Positions 53,475 through 62,359 of a DNA stretch of 64,000 nucleotides are shown here, piece after piece. Each line of letters starts with the position of its first letter. The stretch's first letter is position 1. A model generated the notes under the pieces. That model was given only the letters and a program-made list of their open reading frames with translations. It made no database searches and was not told where the DNA came from. The position numbers and the translations under genes are program-made. The stretch comes from Bradyrhizobium sp. (GTDB taxonomy: Bacteria; Pseudomonadota; Alphaproteobacteria; Rhizobiales; Xanthobacteraceae), in NCBI RefSeq assembly GCF_004799445.1, contig NZ_SSNA01000091.1, positions 1-64,000 on the forward strand, in the 5' to 3' direction.

Positions 53475-54371
53475 CTATCCCCGGATCTGGACGCCCGCCC
53501 ATTCCTCCGACAGTTTTGCGATCGAGGTGAAATCCGAATCCGGTCCGTATTTGGCCTGCGTCAATGCCAGGATCTGACGCACCACCGCGCCCATGATCAT
53601 CGGTATTCCCATCGCTTCCGCCTCGTCGAGACAGAGCCGGACATCCTTGTAGGACAGCGCGGTCGCGAAGCCGAAATCGAAGGTACCCGGCAGCACCGCG
53701 CGCGGAAACTTGTCCTGTGTCGCGCTGTTGCGGCCGGAACTGACGTTGATGATATCGAGCAGCACTTTCGGATCAAGACCGGCCTTGACCCCCATCGCCA
53801 TGCCCTCCGACGAGATCACCAGGGCCGCCGCCGCAAGCAGGTTGTTGACGAGCTTGGCGGTCTGCGCGAGTCCCGGCTTGTCGCCGGTATAGAACAGCTT
53901 GCCGAAATGCTTGAGGATCGGCTCGACCTTCGCGTCATAGACATCGCGCGGGCCCGACACCATCACCGCCAGCGTACCGGCCTTGGCGCCGGTGATGCCG
54001 CCGCTGACGGGGGAATCGATCAGCGTGATCTGCCGCTCGCCCAGGCCCTTGGCGACGATGGTCGCGACGCCCGGTCCGGTGGTGGAAAGGTCGATCACCG
54101 TCCGCACGCGATTACCGACACCGACGCCGTTCTCGCCGAGCGTCACCGCCTTGACGATGTCCGGCGTCGGCAGGCTCAGGAGCACGATTTCGGCGGTCGA
54201 CGCCACCTCGCCGGCGGAGCGGGCCAATCGTGCACCGCGCGCAACCAGATCAGCGGTGGCCTCCGGCTGCTTGTCGTAGACGCAGAGCGAGTAGCCGGCA
54301 TCGAGCAGCCGCGACGCCATCGGGCCTCCCATGCGGCCAATGCCGATAAATCCGAGAAGCTCACCCGCCAT
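53475..54371 (-). CDS. 3-hydroxyisobutyrate dehydrogenase family beta-hydroxyacid dehydrogenase
   Basis: A 298-residue NAD(P)-dependent dehydrogenase. The cofactor motif is GFIGIGRMGGPMASRLLDAGY, abbreviated here to its first 20 or so positions (residues 6-26). The substrate motif is DSPVSGGITGAKAGTL and the catalytic lysine lies in AKLVNNLLAA. ATG 54371 with CGGAGG upstream is chosen. It is the first gene of the minus-strand operon and its start lies 93 bp from the end of the LysR gene. Confidence 0.9.
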   Translation of the reverse strand: MAGELLGFIGIGRMGGPMASRLLDAGYSLCVYDKQPEATADLVARGARLARSAGEVASTAEIVLLSLPTPDIVKAVTLGENGVGVGNRVRTVIDLSTTGPGVATIVAKGLGERQITLIDSPVSGGITGAKAGTLAVMVSGPRDVYDAKVEPILKHFGKLFYTGDKPGLAQTAKLVNNLLAAAALVISSEGMAMGVKAGLDPKVLLDIINVSSGRNSATQDKFPRAVLPGTFDFGFATALSYKDVRLCLDEAEAMGIPMIMGAVVRQILALTQAKYGPDSDFTSIAKLSEEWAGVQIRG

Positions 54372-54464
54372 CGCATATCCTCCGTTGTCGTCGTCCGGTC
54401 TTGATCGCCGGTCCGGCTGTTCGGACGGAAAGCTAGCGGCTCCCTCGAAGGAGAGCATCGCCGT

Positions 54465-55460
54465 TTAGGGAATAACAGCTTTCCTGCGCGCGGCGGGCGA
54501 TGCTGCATCGCCGCGAACGAGCGGCGGTTGTTTCCTTCCGTCCGGAGACAGCCACAGGCCCTGCTGAACGAGCTCTTGGACCTGACGACGTACCATCTTG
54601 GCCAGCGCACGCGTGGCGGTGGTGGTCGGCCGCTGGCTGGAAGTCGCCAGGATCAGTTGCCGCGTCAGGACCGGATCGACAATCGACCAGCTCTTGAGCC
54701 GGCCCGCCTCGATCAGATGGCGCGCGGGCCCGTACGACAGCAGAGTATAGCCAATGCCGCGCTCAACGAGACTTAAGGTCGACGGCATGGCGTCGACTTC
54801 AAGCACGACGCGCGGTTCGATCGCCGCCTCGCCGAGCAGCGCATCGACCACCAGCCGCAGGCCATGCGGACGGCTCGGCAGAATCATCGCCAGCTCGACA
54901 AGGCGCGACGCCGGCACCGGCCCCGCGGCCAGCCCGGCCGGATCGTTCACCGCCCCCAGCAGACTGATCTCCTCCTGAAGCAGCGGCTCCGAGCTCAGAT
55001 TGCTGATGCGCGGCGCGTTGTAGAGCACCGCCACGTCGATCTTGCCGGTGATCAGCCATTCCAACAGATGACCGCTGAACCCCTCCACCACCCGCATCGA
55101 GATCAGCGGAAATTCCGATCGAAAGCATTGCACCAGCGGCACCGTCAGGATCGATCCGACCGAGGGCGGCATGCCGATCGCGATGGTCCCGCGCGGCGAC
55201 GACCGCAACGCCATGACCTCCGACGTCGCGCGAGTTACGGTATCGAGCACGCCGCCAGCATAGCTGTGAAGCAGCTTGCCCGCTTCGGTCAAAACAATGC
55301 CGCGCCCGTTACGATAGAAAAGCTCGATGCCGAGCTCCTGTTCGAGCGCCTTGATCTGCCGGCTCAACACCGGCTGCGCCACCGACAGCACCGCGCCCGC
55401 GCGGGAGAACGAGCCGAATTCGGCCAGCGTTGCGAAAGCCTTGAGCTGCTTGAGATCCAT
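54465..55460 (-). CDS. LysR-family transcriptional regulator
   Basis: A 331-residue regulator. The winged helix-turn-helix is FATLAEFGSFSRAGAVLSVAQPVLSRQIKALE, of which AGAVLSVAQPVLSRQIKAL is the recognition part (about residues 21-40). The effector domain runs from about residue 90 with GTIAIGMPPSVG, like the Nac/Cbl branch. It lies between the two catabolic gene sets, in line with the minus-strand operon and divergent from the SDR gene at 55617 across a 156-bp gap, so it may regulate both sets. Confidence 0.92.
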   Translation of the reverse strand: MDLKQLKAFATLAEFGSFSRAGAVLSVAQPVLSRQIKALEQELGIELFYRNGRGIVLTEAGKLLHSYAGGVLDTVTRATSEVMALRSSPRGTIAIGMPPSVGSILTVPLVQCFRSEFPLISMRVVEGFSGHLLEWLITGKIDVAVLYNAPRISNLSSEPLLQEEISLLGAVNDPAGLAAGPVPASRLVELAMILPSRPHGLRLVVDALLGEAAIEPRVVLEVDAMPSTLSLVERGIGYTLLSYGPARHLIEAGRLKSWSIVDPVLTRQLILATSSQRPTTTATRALAKMVRRQVQELVQQGLWLSPDGRKQPPLVRGDAASPAARRKAVIP

Positions 55461-55616
55461 CCCGATCCATCCGCGCGGACACGTCCGATGCCCACGTTTT
55501 CAACATAACAGATAGCACGCGGACGACTGCGGACACGGTCCCCGGCATCTGGCAGCTTTTCGCTCCCGCGCCTCCCGCGTCGGGCAAACGCCAAAAAGCG
55601 TATCGGGGAGATCATA

Positions 55617-56357
55617 ATGTCCATTACGAAAAGGGGAACCGTTCTTCTGACGGGTGCGGCAGGAGGCCTCGGTCAGGCGATCGCACGCGCGGCCGTGGCC
55701 GCCGGGCGCCGGGTCGTGCTGGTCGACAGAAACGAGGGTTCACTCAATCGGTTCGCGGCCGAACTCGGCGCCATGGCCCATCCGGTCCTGCTCGACATTA
55801 CCGACCATGCCGCCGTCGACCGCCTGCTCGATCAGGTCCCGGAAGCATTCCGGCCCGTCGACGTGCTGATCAACAATGCCGGACACGACATCGGCGGGCG
55901 CACGCGGTTCGACCAGGGTTCGCCCGATGACTGGACCGACATCATCCGCACCAACCTGATCGGCACGATGCGCGTCACCCGCGCTGTGCTGCCGGCGATG
56001 GTCGCGCGCAATGCGGGCCACATCGTCAACGTCAGCTCGATCAACGCGGTGCGAATTGTGCCCGACATGGCCGCCTACTCGGCCAGCAAGGCCGGCGTAC
56101 GCATGTTCACGGAAACCATCCGGGGCGAACTCAGCGAGACCGCTATCCGGGTGACGGAAATCCTGCCCGGCCTGACCCGCACCGGCATCATCGTCACCCG
56201 CTACCGCGGCGATCAAGCCAAAGAAAATGCCTATTTCGATCAGTTCAAGATCGCGCTCGATCCGGAGGACGTCGCGCGGGTGATTGCGTTCGCGCTCGAA
56301 CAGCCGCCGCACGTACAAATTGCCGAGATCATGGTTCTGCCGGTCAACCGGTATTAA
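55617..56357 (+). CDS. Short-chain dehydrogenase/reductase
   Basis: A 246-residue classical SDR. Motifs are LLTGAAGGLGQAIA, NNAGHDIGG, and the active site Ser in NVSSINAV with YSASK. The Rossmann Asp in VLVDRNE favours NAD over NADP. GGGGAG lies 8 nt before ATG 55617. It is the first plus-strand gene after the divergent LysR gene. The next gene follows after 115 bp with its own promoter-like sequence. Confidence 0.9.
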   Translation: MSITKRGTVLLTGAAGGLGQAIARAAVAAGRRVVLVDRNEGSLNRFAAELGAMAHPVLLDITDHAAVDRLLDQVPEAFRPVDVLINNAGHDIGGRTRFDQGSPDDWTDIIRTNLIGTMRVTRAVLPAMVARNAGHIVNVSSINAVRIVPDMAAYSASKAGVRMFTETIRGELSETAIRVTEILPGLTRTGIIVTRYRGDQAKENAYFDQFKIALDPEDVARVIAFALEQPPHVQIAEIMVLPVNRY

Positions 56358-56387
56358 AGTATCGGCACGACAAACTGACTGACATAT

Positions 56388-56405
56388 TATAATACGAACA
56401 TGTTC
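56388..56405 (+). promoter_or_regulatory. TATAAT box abutting a 10-bp palindrome
   Basis: TATAAT at 56388-56393 is a consensus -10 hexamer that stands out in GC-rich DNA, followed at 56396-56405 by the palindrome GAACATGTTC. No good -35 is seen at 16-18 bp. The arrangement suggests a promoter for the crotonase gene with an operator close to the transcription start. Confidence 0.5.
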
Positions 56406-56472
56406 CCGCCCGGCTTCGCGGTCTTAGTGAGATCGGCAGAGCCCAAGCAAAAATTCAAACGGAGGATGCGCT

Positions 56473-57192
56473 ATGGCAATCGAGATCGATGCCCGCGGCA
56501 AGGGCGTTTCGGTCATCACCCTGGCGGGCCATGATGCGGGCAATTTCGTGTACACGCAGGATCTGCTCGATCTTGCTGCGGTCCTGACGATCTGCGCCTC
56601 GGACAAGGATTTGCGGGCGCTGGTCATCACCGGCCGCGGCAATACTTTTTGCGGTGGTCGCATCGGCGCCAAGGGTCTGACGCGCGCCTCCGAAGTCGCC
56701 GAGGATCTGAATGCAATCCTGAAGGTCAATAGTGCCCTCAATGCGCTCAGCGTGCCCTTGATCGTGGCGGTCGAAGGCCATGCGTTCGGATTTGCTTTCG
56801 GAATTACCACCCAGGCTGATTACGCGATCGCGGCGGAAGACGCTGTCTTCTCGCTTCCGGAGATGTCCCACGGATTGCCGCCCTTGATCGTTTTTTCCTA
56901 CCTGTTCCGTTTTGTCCCCTACAAGCGCGCCTTCGAACTCGCCGTCACCAGCCGGCAGATCTCGGCGAAGGAGGCAGCCGATGCCGGCATTCTCACCGAG
57001 ATCGTGCCGACCGGCACCAGCTTGAAGCGGGCAATCGAGGTTGCCGCCAAGATGGCCGTATTCGATCCGAAAGCGCTCGGCCTGCTTCGCAAGTTTGGCC
57101 GCGAGGCCGCGGATGTGCACTCCAGGTCGAAGAGCGAACACGCGGTCGCCTTGATGAGCGTGATGCTGGCGGAACGGACGGCTGCCCACTGA
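56473..57192 (+). CDS. Enoyl-CoA hydratase/isomerase family protein lacking one active-site glutamate
   Basis: A 239-residue crotonase-fold protein. The second active-site glutamate is kept in FSLPEMSHGLPP, but the position equivalent to Glu144 of rat hydratase is Gly in GFAFGITTQAD. The oxyanion segment reads TFCGGRIG. Such a pattern suits an isomerase, hydrolase or decarboxylase more than a hydratase. GGAGG lies 6 nt before ATG 56473. It belongs to the plus-strand catabolic set between SDR and epimerase genes. Confidence 0.82.
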   Translation: MAIEIDARGKGVSVITLAGHDAGNFVYTQDLLDLAAVLTICASDKDLRALVITGRGNTFCGGRIGAKGLTRASEVAEDLNAILKVNSALNALSVPLIVAVEGHAFGFAFGITTQADYAIAAEDAVFSLPEMSHGLPPLIVFSYLFRFVPYKRAFELAVTSRQISAKEAADAGILTEIVPTGTSLKRAIEVAAKMAVFDPKALGLLRKFGREAADVHSRSKSEHAVALMSVMLAERTAAH

Positions 57193-57246
57193 GCCATGCG
57201 CCTCACACCTTTCAAAGTGTCGCTCTGCGAGCAATGGTACGAATAG

Positions 57247-58227
57247 ATGCCGATGAATGTCTTGGTGACTGGGGGAGCTGGGTTTCTTGGCGGCTACGTC
57301 ATGGCGGCGCTGGGAAGGCAGGGACACGAGGGGTTCGCGTATGACGTCGCGCCGCCGGGCGCGGACACGCTGGCGGTTTCACCGGATATCGGGGCCAGGT
57401 TCAGGGCGGGCCAGATCAACGATATCGCCCGGCTTGTCGATGTCTGCCGCAGCGAGAAGATCGACGCGATCATCCACACCGCGGGAATCGTCGGCCTTGA
57501 AGTGTCGCTGCAACAGCCGGTTGCGACCTACCAGACCAACGTCATGGGACTGGTGAATGTCTGCGAGGTCGCGCGGCAATTGCGGATGCGGCGCGTCGTC
57601 CTGGTATCCAGCAATGCCGCCTATCACAAAGGCTCCGGCAGCAGCCTGGTGGAGAGCGATCCGGCATTTTCGATTCGGGAGGGCAATCCTGCCGGGCATT
57701 ACGGCACGTCAAAAATGGCCGCCGAAGCCATCGGCCTTGCCTATGCGAGCTTCCAGGAACTCGATTTCCTCAGCTTGCGCGTCACCGCCATCTACGGCTT
57801 CGGCATGCGCAGCCCGATGTATATCAAGCCGATGGTCGAGAACGCGGTGCTCAGGCGCCCGACCCGTTTTGCCACCGGCGGTCGAATGAAGCGTGACTAC
57901 ACCCACGCTTTGGACTGCGCCGACGGAATTATCGCGGCGCTGCTGGCGCCGCGATGGGCCGCCGGCGAGCAACGGGTCATCAACATCGCCAGTGGCCGGG
58001 CCCGAACCGCCGCCGAGGTTGCCAGCATCGTTCGCGACGCGATCCCGGGGGCCGACATCGAGATCGGCGACGCGCTGACGCCGCTGGAAGAACAGAACGT
58101 CAAGATGCGGGCTTCGCTCGATGTAACTGCCGCGAAGCGCCTGCTTGACTGGTCGCCGAAATGGCCGCTCGAAGCGGGCATTTCGGAATACGCCGAAACT
58201 TTCCGGCGCAACCTCATCCGTTCCTGA
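57247..58227 (+). CDS. NAD-dependent epimerase/dehydratase (extended SDR)
   Basis: A 326-residue extended SDR. The cofactor motif is VLVTGGAGFLGGYVMAAL and the active site YGTSK follows GHYGTSKMAAEA, with Ser in LVSSNAAYHKG. The family normally acts on nucleotide sugars, but members in catabolic operons also act on sugar acids and lactones. The gene lies 54 bp after the crotonase gene and 11 bp before the MBL-fold gene, so it is part of the plus-strand catabolic set. Confidence 0.88.
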   Translation: MPMNVLVTGGAGFLGGYVMAALGRQGHEGFAYDVAPPGADTLAVSPDIGARFRAGQINDIARLVDVCRSEKIDAIIHTAGIVGLEVSLQQPVATYQTNVMGLVNVCEVARQLRMRRVVLVSSNAAYHKGSGSSLVESDPAFSIREGNPAGHYGTSKMAAEAIGLAYASFQELDFLSLRVTAIYGFGMRSPMYIKPMVENAVLRRPTRFATGGRMKRDYTHALDCADGIIAALLAPRWAAGEQRVINIASGRARTAAEVASIVRDAIPGADIEIGDALTPLEEQNVKMRASLDVTAAKRLLDWSPKWPLEAGISEYAETFRRNLIRS

Positions 58228-58238
58228 ACGAGTGCACC

Positions 58239-59039
58239 ATGTCTGATCTTCCAAATTATGAAGTCTATGCCATCCGCTACGCGACGCGGGCGTCGAAGCG
58301 ATCGGACAATTTCGTCGGCGGAGATCCCCATGACGGCCCGATGCCGCTCGATTACTACGTCTGGGCCGCGATTGGACCGGATCGCAGCTACGTCATCGAT
58401 ACCGGCTTCACCGCCGAGATCGCCGCCAAGCGCAAGCGCGACTATCTGCGTTGTCCGATTGAATCGCTGAAGCTGGTAGGCCTCGATCCGGCGAAGGTCG
58501 CCGATGTCATCCTGACCCACCTGCATTACGATCATGTCGGCAATTTCGACAAGCTCCCGGCGGCGACTTTCCACCTGCAGGAAAGCGAGCTGCATTACGC
58601 CGTCGGCCGCTACATGCGGTACAAGAAGCTGCAGCATTCCTACGAGATCGAAGACGTCGTCGGCATGGTCCGCGCCAATTACGCCGGCCGGGTCAATTTC
58701 TACGATGGGGTGGCCGAGCTTTCGCCGGGGATCACGATCCATCCGGCGCCGGGCCATTCGGCGGGCCTGCAATTCGTGCGCGTGCACACGCGGCGCGGAT
58801 GGGTCGTTCTGGCCTCCGATGTCACGCATTTTTACGAGAATATGGAAGCGTACAAGCCGTATGTAACGGCCTTTCATATCGGCGGCATGCTTGAAGGCTT
58901 CGACAGGCTTCACGCCGCCGCCCCTTCGCCCCAACACATCGTTCCCGGCCACGATCCTCTGGTGATGAAACGTTACAAGGCGCCTCGCCCTGAGCTCGAC
59001 GGCATCGTCGTGCGGCTGGATGAGCCACCCAACGCCTGA
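58239..59039 (+). CDS. Metallo-beta-lactamase-fold hydrolase, AHL-lactonase-like
   Basis: A 266-residue zinc hydrolase. The metal motif is THLHYDHVGN (H-x-H-x-D-H), with further ligands in HPAPGHSAG, LASDVTHFYENME and VPGHDP. This is the order seen in AiiA-type N-acyl-homoserine lactonases and related lactonases. The ATG at 58239 is chosen because the family start lies there, although the frame is open from 58161. In a catabolic operon a sugar- or acid-lactone is a likelier substrate than a quorum signal, but both are possible. Confidence 0.87.
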   Translation: MSDLPNYEVYAIRYATRASKRSDNFVGGDPHDGPMPLDYYVWAAIGPDRSYVIDTGFTAEIAAKRKRDYLRCPIESLKLVGLDPAKVADVILTHLHYDHVGNFDKLPAATFHLQESELHYAVGRYMRYKKLQHSYEIEDVVGMVRANYAGRVNFYDGVAELSPGITIHPAPGHSAGLQFVRVHTRRGWVVLASDVTHFYENMEAYKPYVTAFHIGGMLEGFDRLHAAAPSPQHIVPGHDPLVMKRYKAPRPELDGIVVRLDEPPNA

Positions 59040-59092
59040 GCTGCCGTGGAAAACGAAATGCCGGATCTGAGCCGGACGCCGCGAGGGAGAGC

Positions 59093-60028
59093 ATGATGAA
59101 GATAGGCTTTGCAGGACTGGGCGCCATGGGAGGCCCGATGGCGGGTCACCTGCTGGAGGCAGGGCACAGGCTTCTGGTGCTGACCCGACGCCGCGAATCC
59201 GCCGGCGCCGCCGTCGCGAAGGGCGCAATCTGGGCTGAAACCGCCAAGGGCCTCGCGGCAGGGTCGGACATCGTTTTCACGGCGCTACCTGGCCCTGCGG
59301 AGATCGAGGCGATCATGGCAGGAGCGGATGGTCTGCGGGCCGGATTTTCGACCGGCGCGGCCTATATCGATCTTTCGACCAATTCTCCGGCACTCGTCCG
59401 CAAGCTGTCGTCCGATTTGGCCACCATCGGCGTTTCCATGCTCGATGCTCCCGTCAGCGGCGGGCCCAAGGGTGCGGCCTCCCGCAAGCTGGCGATCTGG
59501 GTCAGCGGAGAACGCGCGACCTTCGATACCTGCAAACCAATCCTCGATTTGCTCGGCGATCAGGTGCGCTATCTCGGGCCGAGCGGCAATGCCTCGGTCG
59601 CCAAGCTCGTCCACAACTGCGCCAATTATGGTATCCAGATGGTTCTGGCCGAAGCCTTCACGCTGGGGGTCAAGGCTGGCGTCGATCCCGTCGCCTTGTT
59701 CGGCGCGATCCGGCAGGGGTCGCTTGGCCGCCAGCGCGCCGTCGACCGCATGGCGGATCAATTTCTGCCGCATGAATTCGACACGCCGGCGTTTGCCCTG
59801 GAACTGGCTCACAAGGACGTATCGTTGGCCACCGCGCTCGGCCGTGAAAACGATGTGCCGATGCGCTTCGCCAACATGACCTTGGCCGAAATGACCGAGG
59901 CGCTGAACAAGGGATGGGGAAAACGGGATTCCCGCGCCGCCATGCTGATCCAGGAAGAACGCGCCGGCCTGGACATTCGCGTTCCCCGCGAGGTGCTGCA
60001 GGACATTCTCAGGAACGAGCCGCTGTAA
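59093..60028 (+). CDS. 3-hydroxyisobutyrate dehydrogenase family beta-hydroxyacid dehydrogenase
   Basis: A 311-residue NAD(P)-dependent dehydrogenase. Motifs are GFAGLGAMGGPMAGHLLEA (residues 5-23), LDAPVSGGPKGA and the catalytic lysine in AKLVHNCANYG. Two adjacent ATGs (59093, 59096) follow GAGGGAGAG. It is a paralogue of the gene at 53475 on the other side of the LysR gene. Members of this family also act on tartronate semialdehyde, 2-hydroxymethylglutarate and other 3-hydroxy acids. Confidence 0.9.
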   Translation: MMKIGFAGLGAMGGPMAGHLLEAGHRLLVLTRRRESAGAAVAKGAIWAETAKGLAAGSDIVFTALPGPAEIEAIMAGADGLRAGFSTGAAYIDLSTNSPALVRKLSSDLATIGVSMLDAPVSGGPKGAASRKLAIWVSGERATFDTCKPILDLLGDQVRYLGPSGNASVAKLVHNCANYGIQMVLAEAFTLGVKAGVDPVALFGAIRQGSLGRQRAVDRMADQFLPHEFDTPAFALELAHKDVSLATALGRENDVPMRFANMTLAEMTEALNKGWGKRDSRAAMLIQEERAGLDIRVPREVLQDILRNEPL

Positions 60029-60048
60029 GCGAACAAGCCGAGTACGAA

Positions 60049-60067
60049 CCTGGCCATAACGGCCAGG
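60049..60067 (+). terminator. Hairpin between the dehydrogenase and binding-protein genes
   Basis: CCTGGCC-ATAAC-GGCCAGG is a perfect 7-bp stem with a 5-nt loop, 20 nt after the dehydrogenase stop. No T-run follows. It may terminate weakly or protect an mRNA end, as often seen next to binding-protein genes. Confidence 0.4.
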
Positions 60068-60170
60068 AGATGCCCGACAATCCATAACAAGACCGCCAAA
60101 GGCGGCGTCGCCCCGAGACACGTCGAAACCAGAAACCGATCGACGTCAATCGATGCGACGGAGGGAGGAA

Positions 60171-61223
60171 ATGATGAAACCATTCTTGACGATTTGGGTG
60201 GCCGGCTTGCTGGCGTTGGCGGCAAACGGCACGGCGATGGCGAAAAATGCCGCACTCGAGAAAAAGAATATCGCGATATCGGTCGGCGGTTCTATCAGCC
60301 AGATGAACAAGGTCGCCTACTTCGTGGCGCTCAACCGCAAATACTTCGAACAGGAGGGACTGACCATCGATTCCACGGCTTTCGCGTCGGGAACGGCGGC
60401 GCTGCAGAGCCTGGTTGCGGGCGGAGCGGATGTGGCGGAAGGCGCCTACGAGCATACGCTGCGCATGCAGACCAAGGGGGTCAATCTTACCTGTCTGGTG
60501 GCCTACGGACGCTATCCAGGCAACGTCCTGGTGGTGCGGAAATCGCTCGCCGACCAGATCAGGAAAATTGCCGACCTCAAGGGCAAGAAGATCGGCGTCT
60601 CGGCGCCCGGGTCCTCCACGCACAATTTTGTCGCAGGATTGATGGAACGGGCCGGTGTGTCCTGGAAGGACGCCAGCTATGTCTCCATCGGCACCGGCCC
60701 GAGCGCGGTCGCGGCAATGAAGACGGGCGGCGAACTCGACGCCCTTGTCAACCTCGATCCGGCGATCAACGCGCTTTTGGATGGCGGAGATGCCGTCATC
60801 CTCTCCGACAGCCGAACCGCGGAAGGCACCATGGCGGCCTTCGGCGGCGAGTATCTTGCCGATTGCCTGTTCGTGAAGAATGAATTTCTGAAGGCCAATC
60901 CCAATACCTCCCAGGCCATCACCAACGCCGTTGTCCACGCCATGCAATGGCTGAAAACCGCGTCGATCGATGACATCATCAAGTCCCTGCCCCCCGCCTA
61001 TTACAAGAGCGATGAGGCGCTCTATCGGGAGTCGCTGGAGAAAAATATTTCCGCGTTCCAATGGGATGGCTTCATCACGCCGGAAGCCGCCAAGAACGTG
61101 CTCGATTCCATAGCGGTGCTCGATCCGGCCCTGCGACAGGCGAAGATCGATTTCAGCCTGACCTACGACAACAGGTTGATAGAAACCGCGCTGAAGAAAT
61201 ATCACTCGCCGGTGTCGCAGTGA
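60171..61223 (+). CDS. NMT1/TauA-type ABC binding protein (first of two)
   Basis: A 350-residue periplasmic binding protein with a signal peptide (about residues 1-25, ending near GTAMAKN). The mature start NIAISVGGSISQMNKVAYFVAL and the segment LKGKKIGVSAPGSSTHNFV are typical of the nitrate/sulfonate/thiamine-precursor family. Overlapping ATGs at 60171 and 60174 follow GGAGGGAGG. A second binding protein, an ATPase and permeases follow, so it belongs to an importer. The ligand is unknown; a carboxylate or sulfonate would fit. Confidence 0.86.
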   Translation: MMKPFLTIWVAGLLALAANGTAMAKNAALEKKNIAISVGGSISQMNKVAYFVALNRKYFEQEGLTIDSTAFASGTAALQSLVAGGADVAEGAYEHTLRMQTKGVNLTCLVAYGRYPGNVLVVRKSLADQIRKIADLKGKKIGVSAPGSSTHNFVAGLMERAGVSWKDASYVSIGTGPSAVAAMKTGGELDALVNLDPAINALLDGGDAVILSDSRTAEGTMAAFGGEYLADCLFVKNEFLKANPNTSQAITNAVVHAMQWLKTASIDDIIKSLPPAYYKSDEALYRESLEKNISAFQWDGFITPEAAKNVLDSIAVLDPALRQAKIDFSLTYDNRLIETALKKYHSPVSQ

Positions 61224-61351
61224 TACCGGCGCCAAATGCCTCCGCCCGGCGGGCCCGGCCCGCAACTTTGTTCTAGGCCTGGGCGGGAAGCGTGGGCTAG
61301 GTTTGCCACAACAATAAGGCCCCCAGAGGTGGCCAATATGGGGAGAAGCGC

Positions 61352-62347
61352 GTGATGACAACAATGCCGCGGAGCCTGATATTGGCGGCAGCCCTCGCCG
61401 GCCTGGCATTCACCGGCGCGGCGCGGGCCGCGCAGATTGTGGTGAGCAATTACGGCGTCGCCGCCAATGGCATGCCCTACGCGGTTGCGATGGAAAAGGG
61501 CTTCTTTAGGGATGAAGGCGCGGACGTCTCCGGCATCCTCTCCTCCAGCGGCGGCGGCACCACGATCCGCAACCTGCTCGGCGGCAATCTCGATTATGGC
61601 GAGGTCGATCTCGCCGGCACCGTGGCCGCCATCGAGCAGGGCAATGATCTGCACATCATCAGCGACAACGTGCTCACGGTCGGCGAATTCGTCTGGGCGG
61701 TGAAGCCGGATTCGCCGATCAAAAGCCTGAAGGATTTCAAGGGCCGCAAGATCGGCTACACCAACCCACGCTCGACCAGCCAGGCGCTCAACATCCTGCT
61801 GGTGCAGACCATCGGGCTGACCCAGGCGGACGTCGAACCGGTCAAGGTCGGCGGCTTTGGCGAGCAGGTGGTAGCCCTCAATCTCGGCGCCATCGAGGTT
61901 GCCACCCTGGCCGATCCGGTGTGGTCGAAGAACAGCGCCAAGCTGCGCACCGTCGTCCGCGCCGCCGACGCATTGCCGCCGCTGTGCAATGTGATCGGCG
62001 TCGCCACCGGCAAGGCGATGGCCGAGCATGGCGATTTCCTGCGGGCCGTGCTGCGGGCACGGCGCAAGGCGGTCGAGTTCATGTATGCCCACCCCGACGA
62101 AGCCGGCGATATCGTTGCCAGGGTCTATGACCTCGACCCCGCCATTGCCCGGCAAGCGGTGCGCAATCTCACCACCATGGCACCTGGCGCCACACTCCCG
62201 TACTGGGGAGTTGGGCGCTTCGACATCAAGGGCATGGACGCCATGATCGCCGCCCAGCGTGGCGTCGGGGCATATTCCGGCACGCCGGACTGGGGCAAGA
62301 TGATCGACCGCAGCTTTCTCGCCGACGATCTCAGGAAAGACTACTAG
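61352..62347 (+). CDS. NMT1/TauA-type ABC binding protein (second of two)
   Basis: A 331-residue periplasmic binding protein with a signal peptide (about residues 1-26, AARAAQ). The family pattern is GMPYAVAMEKGFFRDEGADV, followed by SLKDFKGRKIGYTNPRSTSQ. GTG 61352 or ATG 61355 can start the protein, both 5-8 nt after GGGGAGAAG. It is 12 bp from the ATPase gene and is therefore the better candidate for the importer's own receptor, with the first binding protein as an alternative receptor. Confidence 0.88.
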   Translation: MMTTMPRSLILAAALAGLAFTGAARAAQIVVSNYGVAANGMPYAVAMEKGFFRDEGADVSGILSSSGGGTTIRNLLGGNLDYGEVDLAGTVAAIEQGNDLHIISDNVLTVGEFVWAVKPDSPIKSLKDFKGRKIGYTNPRSTSQALNILLVQTIGLTQADVEPVKVGGFGEQVVALNLGAIEVATLADPVWSKNSAKLRTVVRAADALPPLCNVIGVATGKAMAEHGDFLRAVLRARRKAVEFMYAHPDEAGDIVARVYDLDPAIARQAVRNLTTMAPGATLPYWGVGRFDIKGMDAMIAAQRGVGAYSGTPDWGKMIDRSFLADDLRKDY

Positions 62348-62359
62348 GAAAGACGACTG

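Noticed and set aside
57897..59228. 443-codon minus-strand open frame
   Set aside because: It crosses three plus-strand genes with strong motifs and has no recognisable product.
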